Positions 1 to 8,177 of a stretch of 64,000 nt of DNA are shown here, one piece after another. This DNA is from an uncultured Latescibacterota bacterium (lineage in GTDB: Bacteria > Latescibacterota > UBA2968): the NCBI GenBank assembly GCA_951812755.1, contig OX638329.1, positions 4,844,522 through 4,908,521 of the forward strand, given 5' to 3'. The position numbers and the translations under genes were made by a program. Position 1 is the first letter of the stretch. Every line of letters starts with the position of its first letter. The notes under the pieces were generated by a model that ran no database searches, had not been told where the DNA came from, and saw only the letters and a list, made by a program, of their open reading frames with translations.

Positions 1-1443
1 ATCCTGCACGGCTATCCCATAGACGGCGTCGTGCTCACCACCGGATGCGACAAAACCACACCCGCCTGCATCATGGCAGCCTGCACCATGAACCTGCCCG
101 CCATCGTCCTCTCTGGCGGCCCCATGCTCGATGGGCACTGGCGTGGTCGCCTATCCGGATCGGGCACGGTTGTATGGGAAGCCCGCGAACGCTATGCGGC
201 TGGTGAAATCGACTACGACGGGTTCATGGACATCGTCACATCGTCCTCGCCCAGTGTGGGCCACTGCAACACAATGGGAACTGCCCTTTCCATGAACTCA
301 TTGGCCGAAGCACTTGGATTATCGCTTACCGGATGTGCGGCCATCCCAGCCCCCTATCGCGCCCGCAAGCAAATGGCCTATCACACGGGCCTGCGCATCG
401 TCGATATGGTCAAAGAAGATCTCACCCCCGACAAAATCCTCACGCCAGAAGCCTTCCAAAACGCCGTTGTAGTTAACTCTGCGCTCGGCGGTTCGACCAA
501 TGCGCCGGTTCACATCACCGCCATAGCGCGACACATTGGCCATGAACTGCCAGCAAAAGACTGGCAAACCCATGGTCACCACATACCCCTCCTCGTCAAC
601 TGTCAGCCTGCGGGCGAATACCTCGGCGAAGCCTTTTACCGCGCCGGTGGCGTACCCGCTGTCATGGCCGAACTCGTCAAAGCCGACAAACTCCACCCCC
701 ACTGCCAGACTGTCACAGGCAAAACCATAGGGGAAAATCTCAACGGCATCGCCATTGAAGACGAGCGCGTTATCAAACCTTATGATCAACCCTTAAAAGA
801 AAATGCTGGATTCATCGTACTCAGCGGCAACCTCTTTGAAGCGGGCTTGCTCAAAACCTCTGTGATCGGCGACGACTTCCGAAAAAAATATCTCCAGCGC
901 GAAGACGACGAAAACGCCTGGGAAGGCACGGCTGTAGTCTTCGACGGTCCCGAAGATTATCACCACCGCATCAACGATCCCAATTTACCCATCGACGAAA
1001 ATTCCATGCTCTTCGTACGCTATTGCGGCCCCGTGGGATACCCCGGTTCAGCCGAAGTCGTCAACATGCTCCCGCCTGACCGTCTCGTACAGGCTGGCAT
1101 TTCCGAACTACCCTGCATCGGCGATGGGCGTCAAAGCGGCACCTCTGCCAGCCCATCCATACTCAACGCTTCGCCCGAAGCCACAGTGGGTGGTGGCCTC
1201 GCCTTTCTCAAAACGGGCGACCGCGTGCGCATTGATCTCAACACCTGCACGGCCAATGTCCTCATCAGCGATCAAGAACTCGTCCAGCGCAAAAAGGACT
1301 GGAAACAACCCGATCTGGTCCACCAGACACCCTGGCAGGAAATCTATCGCCAAAGTGTGGGGCAACTCGCCGACGGCGCATGTCTGGAACTGGCCGTAAA
1401 ATACCAGAATGTGCGCGACAACACCCCGCGTCATTCGCATTAA
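1..1443 (+). CDS. IlvD/Edd-family sugar-acid dehydratase (5' partial)
   Basis: The reading frame is open from base 1, so the start lies outside the window; about 480 residues are present and the stop is TAA. The protein belongs to the dihydroxy-acid/6-phosphogluconate dehydratase family, iron-sulfur enzymes that dehydrate sugar acids or dihydroxy acids. Visible family signatures are TTGCDKTTPA near the start of the window (a cluster-ligand Cys), GHCNTMGTA (second Cys region), SALGGSTNAPVH, and CIGDGRQSGTSASPS near the C-terminus. The run GHWRGRLSGSG and the sugar-catabolic setting resemble arabonate/xylonate dehydratases more than branched-chain amino acid IlvD, but substrate cannot be read from sequence alone. 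The next gene, modB, begins 11 bases after the stop but is functionally unrelated. The family call is secure; the substrate is an inference. Confidence 0.9.
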   Translation: MLHGYPIDGVVLTTGCDKTTPACIMAACTMNLPAIVLSGGPMLDGHWRGRLSGSGTVVWEARERYAAGEIDYDGFMDIVTSSSPSVGHCNTMGTALSMNSLAEALGLSLTGCAAIPAPYRARKQMAYHTGLRIVDMVKEDLTPDKILTPEAFQNAVVVNSALGGSTNAPVHITAIARHIGHELPAKDWQTHGHHIPLLVNCQPAGEYLGEAFYRAGGVPAVMAELVKADKLHPHCQTVTGKTIGENLNGIAIEDERVIKPYDQPLKENAGFIVLSGNLFEAGLLKTSVIGDDFRKKYLQREDDENAWEGTAVVFDGPEDYHHRINDPNLPIDENSMLFVRYCGPVGYPGSAEVVNMLPPDRLVQAGISELPCIGDGRQSGTSASPSILNASPEATVGGGLAFLKTGDRVRIDLNTCTANVLISDQELVQRKKDWKQPDLVHQTPWQEIYRQSVGQLADGACLELAVKYQNVRDNTPRHSH

Positions 1444-1454
1444 ATTTTTACTCC

Positions 1455-2135
1455 GTGATTTTTCCGACTCCTGAAGAATACACCGTCCTCGTCCTATCGC
1501 TTAAAGTGGGCCTGCTCTGCGTGGTGATCAGCCTGCCCTTTGCCGTATTGTTGGGATGGGTACTGGCACGCAAAAACTTTCGCGGCAAACTCATCCTCGA
1601 CGGTCTGTGTCACTTGCCACTTGTGTTGCCGCCTGTAGTTGTCGGGTATCTGCTCCTCCTCCTGTTGGGACGCCGGGGTTTTCTGGGCCAGATTTTGAAC
1701 GACTGGTTTGGTTTGCAGATCGCATTTACCTGGCGAGGTGCTGTGTTAGCCGCTGCTGTGGTGGGTTTTCCGCTCATGTTAAGAGCTGTTCGCCTCGCCA
1801 TAGAAAGTGTTGACCCCCGCCTCGAGCGCGCTGCTCGCACCCTGGGTGCCAATCCGCTTCGCGCCTTTTTTTCCATAACGCTGCGCCTGGCCGCGCCCGG
1901 CGTACTCGTCGGTTCTCTCCTCGCATTTGCGCGCAGCCTGGGCGAATTTGGCGCCACCATCACCTTTGTCTCTAATATTGCCGGCGAAACCCGCACACTT
2001 CCACTCGCCATTTTCACGTACATCAACCAGCCCGACGGCGAAGCCGCTGCCGCACGCCTTGTCTTACTCTCCATCATCCTATCTTTGGGGGCACTCATCG
2101 CCAGTGAGGCCATCGCCCGCAAAATGAAAACTTAA
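1455..2135 (+). CDS. modB: Molybdate ABC transporter permease ModB
   Basis: Inner-membrane permease of the molybdate importer, 226 residues. I placed the start at the GTG at 1455, just after the dehydratase stop, because the longer open frame from 1380 would overlap that gene and the added residues are not hydrophobic. The protein has about five hydrophobic segments and the inner-membrane transport motif of binding-protein-dependent permeases (EFGATITFVSNIAGETRTLP), which is close to the ModB family signature. The preceding stretch ERAARTLGANPLRAFF is the coupling helix region that contacts the ATPase. It is followed 6 bases later by modC. The periplasmic binding protein ModA, usually encoded just upstream, is not in the window. 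Sulfate/tungstate permeases are related, but the LPLVLPPVVVGYLLL region favours molybdate. Confidence 0.88.
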   Translation: MIFPTPEEYTVLVLSLKVGLLCVVISLPFAVLLGWVLARKNFRGKLILDGLCHLPLVLPPVVVGYLLLLLLGRRGFLGQILNDWFGLQIAFTWRGAVLAAAVVGFPLMLRAVRLAIESVDPRLERAARTLGANPLRAFFSITLRLAAPGVLVGSLLAFARSLGEFGATITFVSNIAGETRTLPLAIFTYINQPDGEAAAARLVLLSIILSLGALIASEAIARKMKT

Positions 2136-2141
2136 AACATC

Positions 2142-3203
2142 ATGCTCACCCTTTGCGTACACAGGCAACTCGCCGAATTTACCCTCCAAATCGATGTGAC
2201 GTGTACCTATCCCGTCACCGCGATATTTGGACCTTCGGGCTGCGGCAAAACCACCCTCTTGAATCTCATAAGCGGTCTGCTGCGACCAGATAGCGGCCAA
2301 ATCAACATTGATGATACCATTTTATTTCACGCAGAAAAAGGCATTGATCTGCCACCGGAAAAGCGACGCATAGGCCATGTATTTCAAGACGATTTGCTTT
2401 TTCCACACCTGAACGTGCGCCAGAATCTCCTGTATGGATATCAATTTCTCGCGCCATCAGAACGCAAATTTCATCCCGATGCCATTATCGACCTGCTCGA
2501 ATTAAACACCCTGCTCGACCGCCTCCCAAATCTCCTCTCAGGCGGTGAACGCCAGCGCGTCGCCCTGGGCCGAGCCATCTTGACCTCTCCGAGGCTGCTC
2601 ATCCTGGATGAACCCCTGACCGCGCTCGATCAAGAGCTCAAAGACCGCATCATGCCCTATCTGCGCCACATTCGCACGGATTTGGGCATCCCCATGCTCT
2701 ACGTCAGCCACGCAATTGGCGAAATTCTGCAACTCACCGGACAAGTCATTGTGCTCAATCGCGGGCAAGTGCTCGCGCATGGAGACTTCTTTTCTATTGC
2801 TCACCAGCCCAAAATTCTACCCTTGATCGAAGCACACGGTTTTGAAAATGTCCTGCCCGTTGAAGTCATCGCACCCAATCGCGTGCAATACAACAACCAG
2901 ACCCTCCACATCCCCCCCTGTGATCGCACATCGGGCACGCATATCTTTATAGGCATACGGGCAAACGACATCATTTTGTGCCGACAGCGGCCTGCAGGTT
3001 TAAGCATTCGCAATGCCCTCTCTGCACAGGTACTCGACATCGTTGAAACACAGGGCCGGAGCCTCGTTTACATCGATGTGGGCAAACGCCTCGCCGCTGA
3101 AGTCACCCCTGAAGCGATAGAGGAATTGGCTTTAAAAATCGGCGACCCTGTAATTTGCCTGATTAAAACACACGCCATTCGCATAGGTCCAGATGTCTCT
3201 TGA
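2142..3203 (+). CDS. modC: Molybdate ABC transporter ATP-binding protein ModC
   Basis: ATPase of the molybdate importer, 353 residues, the usual ModC length. It has Walker A (GPSGCGKTT, residues 30-38), the ABC signature LSGGERQR near residue 131, Walker B LLILDEP near 152 and the switch histidine in YVSHA. The C-terminal part from about residue 280 looks like a Mop/TOBE molybdate-binding domain (SIRNALSAQVLDIVETQGRSL pattern, shortened here), which separates ModC from generic ABC ATPases. It sits 6 bases after modB, so the two are probably translated from one message. There is no adjacent modA, and no ModE-like regulator or Moco RNA motif was recognised upstream. Confidence 0.9.
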   Translation: MLTLCVHRQLAEFTLQIDVTCTYPVTAIFGPSGCGKTTLLNLISGLLRPDSGQINIDDTILFHAEKGIDLPPEKRRIGHVFQDDLLFPHLNVRQNLLYGYQFLAPSERKFHPDAIIDLLELNTLLDRLPNLLSGGERQRVALGRAILTSPRLLILDEPLTALDQELKDRIMPYLRHIRTDLGIPMLYVSHAIGEILQLTGQVIVLNRGQVLAHGDFFSIAHQPKILPLIEAHGFENVLPVEVIAPNRVQYNNQTLHIPPCDRTSGTHIFIGIRANDIILCRQRPAGLSIRNALSAQVLDIVETQGRSLVYIDVGKRLAAEVTPEAIEELALKIGDPVICLIKTHAIRIGPDVS

Positions 3204-3656
3204 GATCTACGCCATTTCCGAAAAAAATAAAATTTCTGAAACCTGTTCACAACCTGCACTGTCTATTTATGTGACGTTGGGTAACTATTTTTTTACTTTT
3301 CGTTCCAAAGTGCATCCAAAGGCATGTAATAGTGAAGATAAAATTTGCAAAAAATTCCGATTTCTTCCTTGACGTATCGGAGTTCTCTAACTATCTTTTT
3401 GAAGCTGAACATTATTGTTGCAATCCATCAATCTCAAACAGGGAATCCATCGTGTATATCCGTAAACCCGCATCACAGGGCTGAGTCTCCTGGAACGACA
3501 TCCCGGTAACACCTTTACACAAGAGATTTTCGTGTTCAATCTCGCCATTGTTGCCTCTAACAGTCCTATCCAGGATAGCTCGCAATTTGAATTGCACGCG
3601 CTTTTATTGCGCCTGGGGAGGACTATATGGCTTGTTGAATGCATCAAAAAGACACT

Positions 3657-3681
3657 GCCATCCTCGCCGGATGGCTTTTTT
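3657..3681 (+). terminator. Rho-independent terminator (first of two)
   Basis: A seven-base stem, GCCATCC paired with GGATGGC around a five-base loop, is followed at once by six T residues. It lies about 450 bases after modC, so it more likely ends a small transcript in this interval than the mod operon itself. Confidence 0.7.
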
Positions 3682-3684
3682 AAT

Positions 3685-3723
3685 GGCCACTGCGCAAAAC
3701 GAGACGCGGTGGCCCTTTTTTTT
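3685..3723 (+). terminator. Rho-independent terminator (second of two)
   Basis: A ten-base stem (GGCCACTGCG with CGCGGTGGCC, one G-T pair) and a ten-base loop are followed by a run of eight T residues. It starts only four bases after the first terminator. Tandem strong terminators in a gap without a gene suggest an upstream small RNA or a barrier protecting the promoter at 3745. Confidence 0.8.
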
Positions 3724-3744
3724 CAAAGGAGGCACTATGATTAT

Positions 3745-3773
3745 TTGACAAACGATTGGTAAACAAATATCTG
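3745..3773 (+). promoter_or_regulatory. Sigma-70 promoter before ECF sigma operon
   Basis: The -35 box TTGACA (3745-3750) and a -10 box TATCTG (3768-3773) are separated by 17 bases. It lies directly after two terminators and upstream of the small genes at 3816 and 3972 and the ECF sigma factor, and so is the likely promoter of that set. Confidence 0.6.
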
Positions 3774-3815
3774 GCTCACCATTTCTCCCCCTTCACCAGA
3801 GAAAGGAGATCTGAT

Positions 3816-3920
3816 ATGATGTCAGTACAAACAGAAAGGCCCTCACGCGAGTCTTTGGCGGGACGACGTGAGGACCCCAGATCACACCGACAAGTACATG
3901 CGGTGTTCCGCATAATTTAG
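3816..3920 (+). CDS. Putative 34-residue peptide, possible leader
   Basis: This short open frame begins ATGATG, seven bases after a strong Shine-Dalgarno (AAAGGAG), and about 45 bases after the predicted promoter. The predicted peptide is basic and hydrophilic with no membrane segment (begins MMSVQTERPSRESLAG). Its coding sequence contains a perfect seven-base inverted repeat, CCTCACG with CGTGAGG, at about 3840-3872, so the transcript could fold over its own message. It may be a small protein, a leader peptide for the downstream sigma operon, or simply a structured leader with a chance frame. No family was recognised. Confidence 0.4.
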   Translation: MMSVQTERPSRESLAGRREDPRSHRQVHAVFRII

Positions 3921-3971
3921 GACAAATTTCTGATAACTGCAAATGGAATCATAAACTTGTGGAGAAATTAG

Positions 3972-4169
3972 ATGCAAACCTGGAAGGATGTATTCAGCAG
4001 AAAAGAAGAATTGCAAAATCTGAAAAACATCGGATTCTGCTTTCTGATCGTCATTGCCCTCATCACGGGGTCTTATGCCCTGACGGGGTTGCGAGATATT
4101 TTTCAAGTCTCGCTTGCGGAGCCTACCGAATGGGAAGTCACCGCAGTACCTGACGATATTGACGAGTAG
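3972..4169 (+). CDS. Small single-pass membrane protein, 65 residues
   Basis: The predicted protein has a charged N-terminus (MQTWKDVFSRKEELQNLK), one hydrophobic helix at about residues 21-38 (GFCFLIVIALITGSYALTG) and an acidic tail ending PDDIDE. A GTGGAGA ribosome-binding site lies about eight bases upstream of the ATG. Its stop lies 32 bases before the preferred start of the ECF sigma factor, and a GTG in that gene's frame overlaps the stop, so the two are almost certainly co-transcribed. A small membrane protein next to an ECF sigma could be an anti-sigma partner or a target, but it lacks the zinc-binding anti-sigma motif H-x3-C-x2-C, so the role is unknown. Confidence 0.6.
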   Translation: MQTWKDVFSRKEELQNLKNIGFCFLIVIALITGSYALTGLRDIFQVSLAEPTEWEVTAVPDDIDE

Positions 4170-4201
4170 TGATAATCATTCACAGAGGGAGGATGCTAAC
4201 C

Positions 4202-4783
4202 ATGGAGTACGCAGAAGAGCGAGATCTGGTGCGTCGCACGTTAAATGGCGATGCCGGGGCTTTCAACAGCCTTTACAAACGCCATCACGCCCGGATTCTC
4301 GCCACACTAATTGGACGAACCAGAAATCGACACGATGCTGAAGATTTGATGCAAGTGACTTTCTTGCGCGCCTATCGCGGTTTGTCCGGGTTTCGCGGGG
4401 AGGCCGCGTTTTCAACATGGCTGATGCAAATTGCCCTGAATGTGTGTACTACGCACATGCGATCCAAACAAGCCCGTAGATCGTGGCAGAAAACCATTGA
4501 AGATACACAACTCGGTTATCGAGATAGGTGGGAGCCAGCCAGTACAGAGCGTCCCGACGATGCGTTGTCTCGAAAAGAATGCCGCGAAATGCTCGAAGAA
4601 AGCATAGCAGAACTGCCACAGCGATATCGCCATGCCGTGCGCTTGCGCTATGTAAAGGATCGATCTTATGCAGAAATTGCCAGAGAACTCGGCGTGCCAA
4701 TGGGCACCCTGAAAACTTGGCTTCATCGCGCGCGACACCAGTTGCAAGAATCTCTTAACGATACGGAACTTGCGGCAATGTAA
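4202..4783 (+). CDS. ECF-type RNA polymerase sigma factor (RpoE-like)
   Basis: Extracytoplasmic-function sigma factor of 193 residues. I chose the ATG at 4202 because GAGGGAGG ends nine bases upstream; the GTG at 4169 and the ATG at 4193 are worse placed. Region 2 is visible as FNSLYKRHHARIL followed by DAEDLMQVTFLRAYRG and FSTWLMQIALN, which bind core polymerase and the -10 element. A linker of about 35 residues leads to region 4, with the helix-turn-helix RSYAEIARELGVPMGTLKTW near the C-terminus. It lies in an apparent operon with the small membrane protein upstream and a zinc-finger protein 65 bases downstream. No classical anti-sigma gene is adjacent, which is unusual for this class. Confidence 0.9.
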   Translation: MEYAEERDLVRRTLNGDAGAFNSLYKRHHARILATLIGRTRNRHDAEDLMQVTFLRAYRGLSGFRGEAAFSTWLMQIALNVCTTHMRSKQARRSWQKTIEDTQLGYRDRWEPASTERPDDALSRKECREMLEESIAELPQRYRHAVRLRYVKDRSYAEIARELGVPMGTLKTWLHRARHQLQESLNDTELAAM

Positions 4784-4848
4784 AACGTCTTACAACGTGT
4801 TATCGCAATAGCTGTTAAATTTCAACAACCAAAGGAGAAATTCATTTT

Positions 4849-5061
4849 ATGAACTGCGACATTTGCGGGTGCGAAAACGCGCACATCCACAAAATCAATC
4901 GCATGTATGGCAAGGGGAAACACACCGTCACCATTCGCAATATTCCCCTTGCGATATGTCCGACCTGTGATGAACGCTATTTTGCGCCTCGCATATTCGA
5001 CAATGCCGATCAACTGAGTCCAGCACTTCACAAACACTCAGAATCGACTTGTCTCGTGTAA
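4849..5061 (+). CDS. YgiT/MqsA-type zinc-finger protein
   Basis: A 70-residue protein with two CxxC pairs, CDIC at residues 3-6 and CPTC near residue 42, in the arrangement of YgiT-type zinc fingers (the N-terminal half of MqsA-like antitoxins). The segment between them, with HTVTIRNIPLAICPTCDERY, matches the family pattern in which the second knuckle follows a short beta hairpin. There is no helix-turn-helix domain and no MqsR or RelE-like toxin gene beside it, so it is a stand-alone small version. The start is supported by AAAGGAG nine bases upstream. It is followed by a strong terminator that probably ends the sigma operon. Confidence 0.75.
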   Translation: MNCDICGCENAHIHKINRMYGKGKHTVTIRNIPLAICPTCDERYFAPRIFDNADQLSPALHKHSESTCLV

Positions 5062-5079
5062 ACAAGTAAAATAAAAAAA

Positions 5080-5110
5080 GCCGCCGGTATCACCTATCGG
5101 CGGCTTTTTT
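5080..5110 (+). terminator. Rho-independent terminator
   Basis: GCCGCCG and CGGCGGC form a seven-base perfect stem with an 11-base loop, preceded by an A-run and followed by six T residues, so it may work on both strands. It ends the ECF sigma and zinc-finger transcript. Confidence 0.88.
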
Positions 5111-5322
5111 GTGTTCATTTTCGGACACTACTGTATCAAAATCGGACACTTGCCTACGTAATTAAATTTAAAGAGTCAGTTGATCTTTTTAATTTACGCC
5201 AGTATCCGAAATTTTTAAAAAAATCAAGCGTTTTATTTTCAACATGTTACAATAGAGACAAGAAAAAAAATCGCCTGAACCATCGATTTAAAGAACGTTT
5301 GGCACGATTTTTGTTTATTAAC

Positions 5323-5498
5323 TGATGTTACGCATGTCTGCGTTTTTGTCATGCTGAGCGGAGTAGAACGGAGCCGAAGCATCTGTTCCACCTGCGTTGG
5401 TAGAAGATGAACTGCTACGCAGTTGTACCCCGCTCCTTCGACTTCGCTCAGAATGACAGGCGCATTATCGCATTATATTCTGCCTATGCGTAACGTCA
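5323..5498. repeat. MITE-like or REP-like intergenic element with terminal inverted repeats
   Basis: A 176-base element is bounded by inverted repeats, TGATGTTACGCAT at 5323-5335 and ATGCGTAACGTCA at 5486-5498, which match at 12 of 13 positions. Inside is a second inverted pair, GTCATGCTGAGCG (5348-5360) and CGCTCAGAATGAC (5445-5457), 12 of 13 matching. It has no coding capacity. Sequences resembling the inner pair are common intergenic repeats in several bacterial phyla (recalled, not searched). The rest of the gap from 5112 to 5546 is AT-rich and holds nothing else I can name. Confidence 0.7.
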
Positions 5499-5546
5499 CT
5501 TATTAAAATACAAAATCGTTCTTTCCAATTTTCAAAGGAGGTCCCC

Positions 5547-8090
5547 ATGCTAAAAAATTACCTGACCATAGCCCTGCGAAATCTGGTGCGCTACAAAATA
5601 TACACCGCGATCAATGCCCTCGGCCTGGCAACGGGTATTGCATTTTGCCTCCTCACATTTCTCTATGTGCGGCACGAATGGACTTATGATCAATTTCACG
5701 AAAAATCCGACCGCATTTTCCGACTGGGGGCATCTGGCGGAATGTTTGGCAAAAGTGACAATGCCATGCGTATCCGACTATCGGGTCAAATTGGGCCACT
5801 CATGCGAGAAAACATCCCGCAATTTGCCCATGTTGTGCGGATACACGAAAGAACTGTAAAAGTGTCTCATGACAGCAACACCTTTGAAGTAAAATCTCTG
5901 TTTACCGACGAAGACTTTTTTCAACTATTCACGTTTCCGCTCATTCACGGCGATCCCAAAACCGCACTCGCAAACCCCAACAGTATTGTCTTAACGCAAA
6001 GTGCGGCGAAAAAATATTTCGGACAAAACGATGTTGTGGGACAGGAAATCAGTATCCACCACGAAATTTGGAAAGAGGAAGAGAAGACTTTTGTAGTCGC
6101 GGGTATCGCACAGGATCCCCCTGAAAATTCCAGCATTCAATTTGATCTGATTCTTTCCCAGACGAGCCTTCCTCCTCCTGAAAAAAAAATGATGGCATTT
6201 ACCATGACAGCAGACGGCAAATTCGAAAGCAAAAAAATTACTCCGTCCATTTTCTCATGGGGAAGAGATGTCACTTATATACGGCTAATCGATAACGTGC
6301 AATTGGCAGACATAGCTCCTGTACTGAATGCATTTGTTGAAGCAAACAAAACTTCTTCAAGCAGGGACCGGGACTTGACCTTGCACTTGCAGCCCATTGC
6401 AGATATCCATTTTGATCGCGAGATAATAGAGGGGCCTTTAACAGAGGGGCTTTCAACACCGAGTAACCCCACATATTCCTACATCCTCGCGGGCATTGCC
6501 CTATCCGTATTGCTGGTAGCGTGCATCAATTTTACGAACCTCGCCATTGCGCGGTCTGCGACCCGAGCGAGAGAGGTGGGGATACGCAAAGTAGTGGGTG
6601 CAATGCGTTTTCAACTCATGAAACAATTTTGGGGCGAGTCTTTGCTACTCACGGGTGTGGGAATGTTACTGGGGCTTGCACTAACAGAGTTTTTTCTTTC
6701 GACCTTCAACGCTTTGACGCAAGTGAATTTAACACTGAATTATTGGCCTTCTCTATCCGGCGTGCTCTTTGGCGTGTCGCTCTTATTGATTATCAGTCTG
6801 GTATCGGGCATCTATCCGGCACTCGTGCTATCGGGTTTTGACCCCATTGCCGTTTTGAAAAACCGATTCAATATCGGCGGCAGATCCTGGTCTGGCCGCA
6901 TTCTGATCGTTGGTCAGTTCGTCGTTGCGATTTTGTTTCTCATTGCCACCCTTGTAATGTCTCGGCAACTGATATTCTTAAAAGAAAAGAATCTGGGCTT
7001 GAATGAGTCGCAAGTCGTATTGATAAAAACACAGAGTCTTTACACTTCAGCTCTTCCGCAGCAACGCCATCTGATACCTCAACAACTGCAAATTTTCAAG
7101 CGAGAACTCAAACGGCACACCCAGATCGTAAACGTGACACAATCAGATTTGTTTTCCAACTTGAAAGCGGACTCAGATAACCACCAAGACAATATTACAT
7201 TTCCTAATGGGGAAGTGATAAAAAAAGCAGACATTTACGTGGATTATGACTTTTTCGACACACTGGGCATTGTATTGTTGGCGGGGCGCAACTTTTCGCC
7301 AGATTTTGGTACAGATGCAAAACAGGCTGTTCTGGTCAATAAAACATTTGTCGAACGCTCACAACTGGAACAACCCTTGGACACGACATTGCCCATGAGA
7401 CAAATGAAGGCCTATTTTACTCCGGGAGATAGCATACCAAAAATCCAGTCAATAAAAGACCCCAAAATTATCGGTGTCGTAGATGATTTTCACTTACAGT
7501 CGCTACATTATGCCCTGCCCCCTGTAGTGATATTTTTAGATGCAGGTGACAAGGCCAATGACTTTCTTGTACGTATTCGCCCAGAACGCATACCTGAAAC
7601 ACTCGCCTTTATGGCCGAAAAGTGGCAGTCTATTGCAGGCGATGCTCCGTTTGACTATGTCTTCCTCGACGAAAATTTTGACCGCCTCTACCGCGAGGAA
7701 GAACGCTGGGGCACCATTGTCCAATACGCCTCCTTCTTCGCACTCTTCGTCGCCTGCCTCGGCGTCCTGGGCCTCACATCCCTCGCCATTACCCGACGCA
7801 CCAAAGAAATCGGCATCCGCAAAGTACTCGGCGCGTCGAACCATCACATCGTCGCCTTATTATCCAGAGAATTTGTGGTACTCATTCTCATCGCCAACCT
7901 GATTGCCTGGCCCATCGCCCACTACGGCGTCGAACACTGGTTGCGAGATTTTGCCTACCGCATTGATGCGGGTATGAGCCTCTTTCTACTCGGCGGATTG
8001 CTCGTCTTTGCAACAGCCCTGCTCACCATTGGCGTTCAAGCCCTGAAAGCCGCACAGCGCAATCCCGTCCACGCCCTGCGGTATGAGTGA
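5547..8090 (+). CDS. FtsX/MacB-type ABC transporter permease
   Basis: An 847-residue permease of the duplicated FtsX architecture. It begins MLKNYLTIALRNLVRYK followed by the first membrane helix, then a periplasmic MacB-PCD-like domain to about residue 300, three membrane helices around residues 305-440 with the coupling segment REVGIRKVVGAMRFQL, a second periplasmic domain, and a final FtsX domain with the matching segment KEIGIRKVLGASNHHI and three helices. The C-terminus ends NPVHALRYE, as is usual for this family in Acidobacteria and FCB phyla. The start has a perfect AAAGGAGGT ribosome-binding site. No ATPase or membrane-fusion gene is adjacent, so its partners lie elsewhere. These proteins usually serve lipoprotein, peptide or drug export; the substrate here is unknown. 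Confidence 0.92.
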   Translation: MLKNYLTIALRNLVRYKIYTAINALGLATGIAFCLLTFLYVRHEWTYDQFHEKSDRIFRLGASGGMFGKSDNAMRIRLSGQIGPLMRENIPQFAHVVRIHERTVKVSHDSNTFEVKSLFTDEDFFQLFTFPLIHGDPKTALANPNSIVLTQSAAKKYFGQNDVVGQEISIHHEIWKEEEKTFVVAGIAQDPPENSSIQFDLILSQTSLPPPEKKMMAFTMTADGKFESKKITPSIFSWGRDVTYIRLIDNVQLADIAPVLNAFVEANKTSSSRDRDLTLHLQPIADIHFDREIIEGPLTEGLSTPSNPTYSYILAGIALSVLLVACINFTNLAIARSATRAREVGIRKVVGAMRFQLMKQFWGESLLLTGVGMLLGLALTEFFLSTFNALTQVNLTLNYWPSLSGVLFGVSLLLIISLVSGIYPALVLSGFDPIAVLKNRFNIGGRSWSGRILIVGQFVVAILFLIATLVMSRQLIFLKEKNLGLNESQVVLIKTQSLYTSALPQQRHLIPQQLQIFKRELKRHTQIVNVTQSDLFSNLKADSDNHQDNITFPNGEVIKKADIYVDYDFFDTLGIVLLAGRNFSPDFGTDAKQAVLVNKTFVERSQLEQPLDTTLPMRQMKAYFTPGDSIPKIQSIKDPKIIGVVDDFHLQSLHYALPPVVIFLDAGDKANDFLVRIRPERIPETLAFMAEKWQSIAGDAPFDYVFLDENFDRLYREEERWGTIVQYASFFALFVACLGVLGLTSLAITRRTKEIGIRKVLGASNHHIVALLSREFVVLILIANLIAWPIAHYGVEHWLRDFAYRIDAGMSLFLLGGLLVFATALLTIGVQALKAAQRNPVHALRYE

Positions 8091-8177
8091 GGTCGATTTT
8101 CTCATTTGACAGGAAAGGACAAATCGTGAATATTTAAAAAAGAGAAAATAGGAACTGTTATCGACCAGGAGACTCAA

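Larger units (their letters stand above)
3204..3815. other. Intergenic stretch with terminators and promoter
   Basis: No convincing gene lies here. A minus-strand open frame at 3412-3597 (61 codons) has a protein-like composition but no ribosome-binding site and no recognised family, so I leave it uncalled. The second half holds two tandem hairpin-T-tract terminators (3657-3681 and 3685-3723) followed by a good sigma-70 promoter (3745-3773). A strong Shine-Dalgarno, AAAGGAGG at 3725-3732, precedes a three-codon ATG frame at 3737 that stops at once; its use is unclear. Confidence 0.5.

Noticed and set aside
3412-3597. Minus-strand 61-codon frame with protein-like composition.
   Set aside because: No ribosome-binding site, no family recognised, and it lies under a gap with structured RNA signals; frame competition with two other frames also argues against it.
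5297-5313. TTGGCACGATTTTTGTTT, like a sigma-54 promoter upstream of the permease gene.
   Set aside because: The -24 part is good but the -12 part reads TTGT where GC is needed, and a MITE-like element separates it from the gene. Not called.
8106-8136. TTGACA and TATTTA before the DUF433 gene.
   Set aside because: The spacer is 19 bases, longer than the 17 bases seen at all other promoters in the window, so the call is too weak to list as a promoter.
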